The position numbers and the translations under genes are program-made. Shown here one piece after another: positions 62,439 through 64,000 of a stretch of 64,000 nucleotides of DNA. Origin of the DNA: Natronohydrobacter thiooxidans (GTDB lineage Bacteria > Pseudomonadota > Alphaproteobacteria > Rhodobacterales > Rhodobacteraceae); the NCBI RefSeq assembly GCF_001884735.1, contig NZ_MJAP01000002.1, forward strand, positions 1 to 64,000, read 5' to 3'. The first letter of the stretch is position 1, and every line of letters starts with the position of its first letter. The notes under the pieces were generated by a model, which was given only the letters and a program-made list of their open reading frames with translations, was not told the origin of the DNA and ran no database searches.

Positions 62439-64000
62439 TCAAAACTGAGCCTGAAAACCCGCTTGAAAAATATTGTCTGTACTTCTTAGCCGGTCTCCAT
62501 TCACCCCCGCACCAATATCATAGCGCGCACGAACATATTGTGCCCGGAATAACGGTGCGTCCGGTCTGTCGGAAAACCGATAGTTAAGGCCTATTGCGCC
62601 CTCGATGAAAGATTTCTCAGTGGAGATTGGTGTAATTTGACTGCTTATGGAGAGCTGATTACCCGCGGCATAAGCAAAGCCAAGTGTTGTGCTTCTTGCC
62701 CAATCTTGACCTTCATCACGGCTAAAACGTTGACGGGTCGTAAAGTCCATTGAGCCTTCGCGCCATCGTCCAACGATATCGGCGCGCGTATTGGCTCCAC
62801 CAACAGTCAAACCACCATTGCCGAACAGTCGGGCACTATTATCAAGCCCTACGACCGCGCCCGCCCCCAGCGTGACTTGCCGTGTCGGGTTGATCGTAAA
62901 GGTCCGGCTAGCGCGCAGCTCCGCCTCACTGAAATGATCTTGGTTTGGGTTAGCGTAGAGATCAAGTCGACCATAAGCATTCCACCCAGTTTCGGTTTGA
63001 AACGAGTAGTCCAGGCCGATATAGGCATTGGTTTTGTCGCCCAAGATCGCCCCCGCGTAGTAGCGCAGCATGCTTTCACCTCCGGTCCGATTGCCGTTAA
63101 CGGAAAGATGCGGCACAAGGCGATAACGTGTCGTATCCATAGTAGAAACGCGCCGCAACGCGTCCTGAGTGCTAACGTCAAGGCCTACCTGGATAAAAAG
63201 GTCGTCGATATTCTGAAATTCAAGATTGGTGATGGATTGGTCGAACTGATCAAAAACTGTTACACCTGTATCGAGTAGATCTTGAAACGGCGTGCCAAAT
63301 CCCCCCTGACGGAAAACCGGATCTGTGATGGACAACCGGTCACCCGTGGGGGTGAACTGCTCCCGCACTGACACACGCGTGTCGCGGACTGGCGACATCC
63401 CCATCCAGAAGCCCAGATATTGCGCCTCCGGCGTCTGTGCCGCCGACTGAGGTGGGGTTCGTGGATGACTTACCTTCGCGCGGCCAGTCTGAAACATGGT
63501 GAAGCTGCTTGCAGGAACGCGCGCGTTGTTAAGCGAGAAAAAAAGATTGTTTGAGACGCTCGTGACTGGCGTTCCGACCCTATAGGGCACAGAGGACGGG
63601 GCCGAAGGCAATAACCAAGCTGCGAGTTGCATAAGCACAAAGCGCGTGTCAACCTCGTCTCGATCAGGAATGATCAGCGCCCGCGTCGTCCTGGTCGCTG
63701 CTGCCTCGCGACTGTTGGACATCAGGGTCTGGTCGATCCGGCCAAGAGAGGGAACAATCCGGCGTTGGACCGTCTCAGTCCTAGTGCCGCGTATCGTTGC
63801 TACCGCCCCATCCTCGAACAGATTTGGTGCATCGATTGCGGAGAAGAAGCCCGCATTTGGCACGTTCATCGAAAGACCTACAAGGCCATCAGGATCCACG
63901 TCCTCGCCGCGCTGAAAGAAGTTCTCTGTTTGGAGAGAGTCGTGCAACTCTTGGCTGATGGTATCGCCAAAATCGGTAGTAATCAGAAATCCTGTAGGTG
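62439..64000 (-). CDS. Outer-membrane beta-barrel-like protein, N-terminus beyond window
   Basis: The frame is open from the window edge, through TTG 63947, to 62439, giving at least 520 residues. The C-terminal 250 residues alternate polar and hydrophobic positions in strand-sized blocks, and the chain ends NIFQAGFQAQF, with terminal Phe as in proteins inserted by BamA. The N-terminal visible part has serine/threonine-rich loops. Porin-, autotransporter- or export-type barrels are all possible; no family is recognised. Confidence 0.7.
   Translation of the reverse strand, partial: PTGFLITTDFGDTISQELHDSLQTENFFQRGEDVDPDGLVGLSMNVPNAGFFSAIDAPNLFEDGAVATIRGTRTETVQRRIVPSLGRIDQTLMSNSREAAATRTTRALIIPDRDEVDTRFVLMQLAAWLLPSAPSSVPYRVGTPVTSVSNNLFFSLNNARVPASSFTMFQTGRAKVSHPRTPPQSAAQTPEAQYLGFWMGMSPVRDTRVSVREQFTPTGDRLSITDPVFRQGGFGTPFQDLLDTGVTVFDQFDQSITNLEFQNIDDLFIQVGLDVSTQDALRRVSTMDTTRYRLVPHLSVNGNRTGGESMLRYYAGAILGDKTNAYIGLDYSFQTETGWNAYGRLDLYANPNQDHFSEAELRASRTFTINPTRQVTLGAGAVVGLDNSARLFGNGGLTVGGANTRADIVGRWREGSMDFTTRQRFSRDEGQDWARSTTLGFAYAAGNQLSISSQITPISTEKSFIEGAIGLNYRFSDRPDAPLFRAQYVRARYDIGAGVNGDRLRSTDNIFQAGFQAQF

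Noticed and set aside
1..64000. CRISPR array or retron
   Set aside because: No regularly spaced direct repeats and no reverse transcriptase or Cas-like motifs were seen on either strand.

Overview
The window looks like a chromosome segment of a Rhodobacterales-type alphaproteobacterium. The base composition is GC-rich. A permuted-free, CCA-encoding tRNA-fMet end, TadE/Flp pilus genes, IS66 elements, DUF1289 and an Hmu heme-uptake locus all have the alphaproteobacterial style. No organism name can be proved from the sequence alone.

Layout. (1) 1-49311 reads as one integrated element. The window opens inside the 3' end of a tRNA-fMet gene. A 16-bp core, CCTGTCCCCGCAACCA, is found at 6-21 and again at 49296-49311, and a large serine recombinase (1-1708, reading into the tRNA) sits at the left end. 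Inside the element, from left to right, are: a three-gene operon with a PD-(D/E)XK nuclease and a soluble FtsH-like AAA+ zinc protease, under a divergent ribbon-helix-helix regulator (2653-6525); an IS66 fragment; an AAA ATPase/subtilase pair (7261-10750); a complete IS66 copy (10888-13351); a mobilisation module with relaxase-TOPRIM, MobC, a membrane protein and a ParA-like ATPase (13449-18329); a second complete IS66 copy (18582-21393); a fragment of a conjugation-cluster CopG-type gene; a type I restriction-modification operon (21789-28856); a RES/Xre toxin-antitoxin pair; a GmrSD-like DUF262 nuclease; and an operon ending in a GIY-YIG/DEDDh exonuclease fusion (32489-35259). The right part of the element is a partial Tad pilus cluster (35988-44514), flanked by an Hpt protein, a LuxR-type response regulator and a hybrid histidine kinase, followed by a frameshifted gene.

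(2) 49312-64000 reads as chromosomal backbone. hemP, a DUF1289 gene and dps lead into a heme-uptake locus. One arm on the minus strand encodes ExbB, two ExbD and TonB. The divergent arm on the plus strand encodes HmuS, HmuT, HmuU, HmuV and the receptor HmuR, followed by a convergent ABM-type putative heme-degrading monooxygenase. Then come a hypothetical gene, a scar made of peptide-ABC-transporter fragments, a small secreted protein and an outer-membrane-like protein that runs off the right edge.

How it works together (inference). The element encodes its own site-specific recombinase and a relaxase, but no coupling protein or type IV secretion genes, so it would be mobilisable rather than self-transmissible. 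Its cargo is dominated by nucleases, ATPases and proteases arranged like defence or conflict modules. The least familiar are the RHH-controlled nuclease/FtsH-like operon and the GIY-YIG/exonuclease operon. Function is inferred from motifs read by eye; no database search was done.
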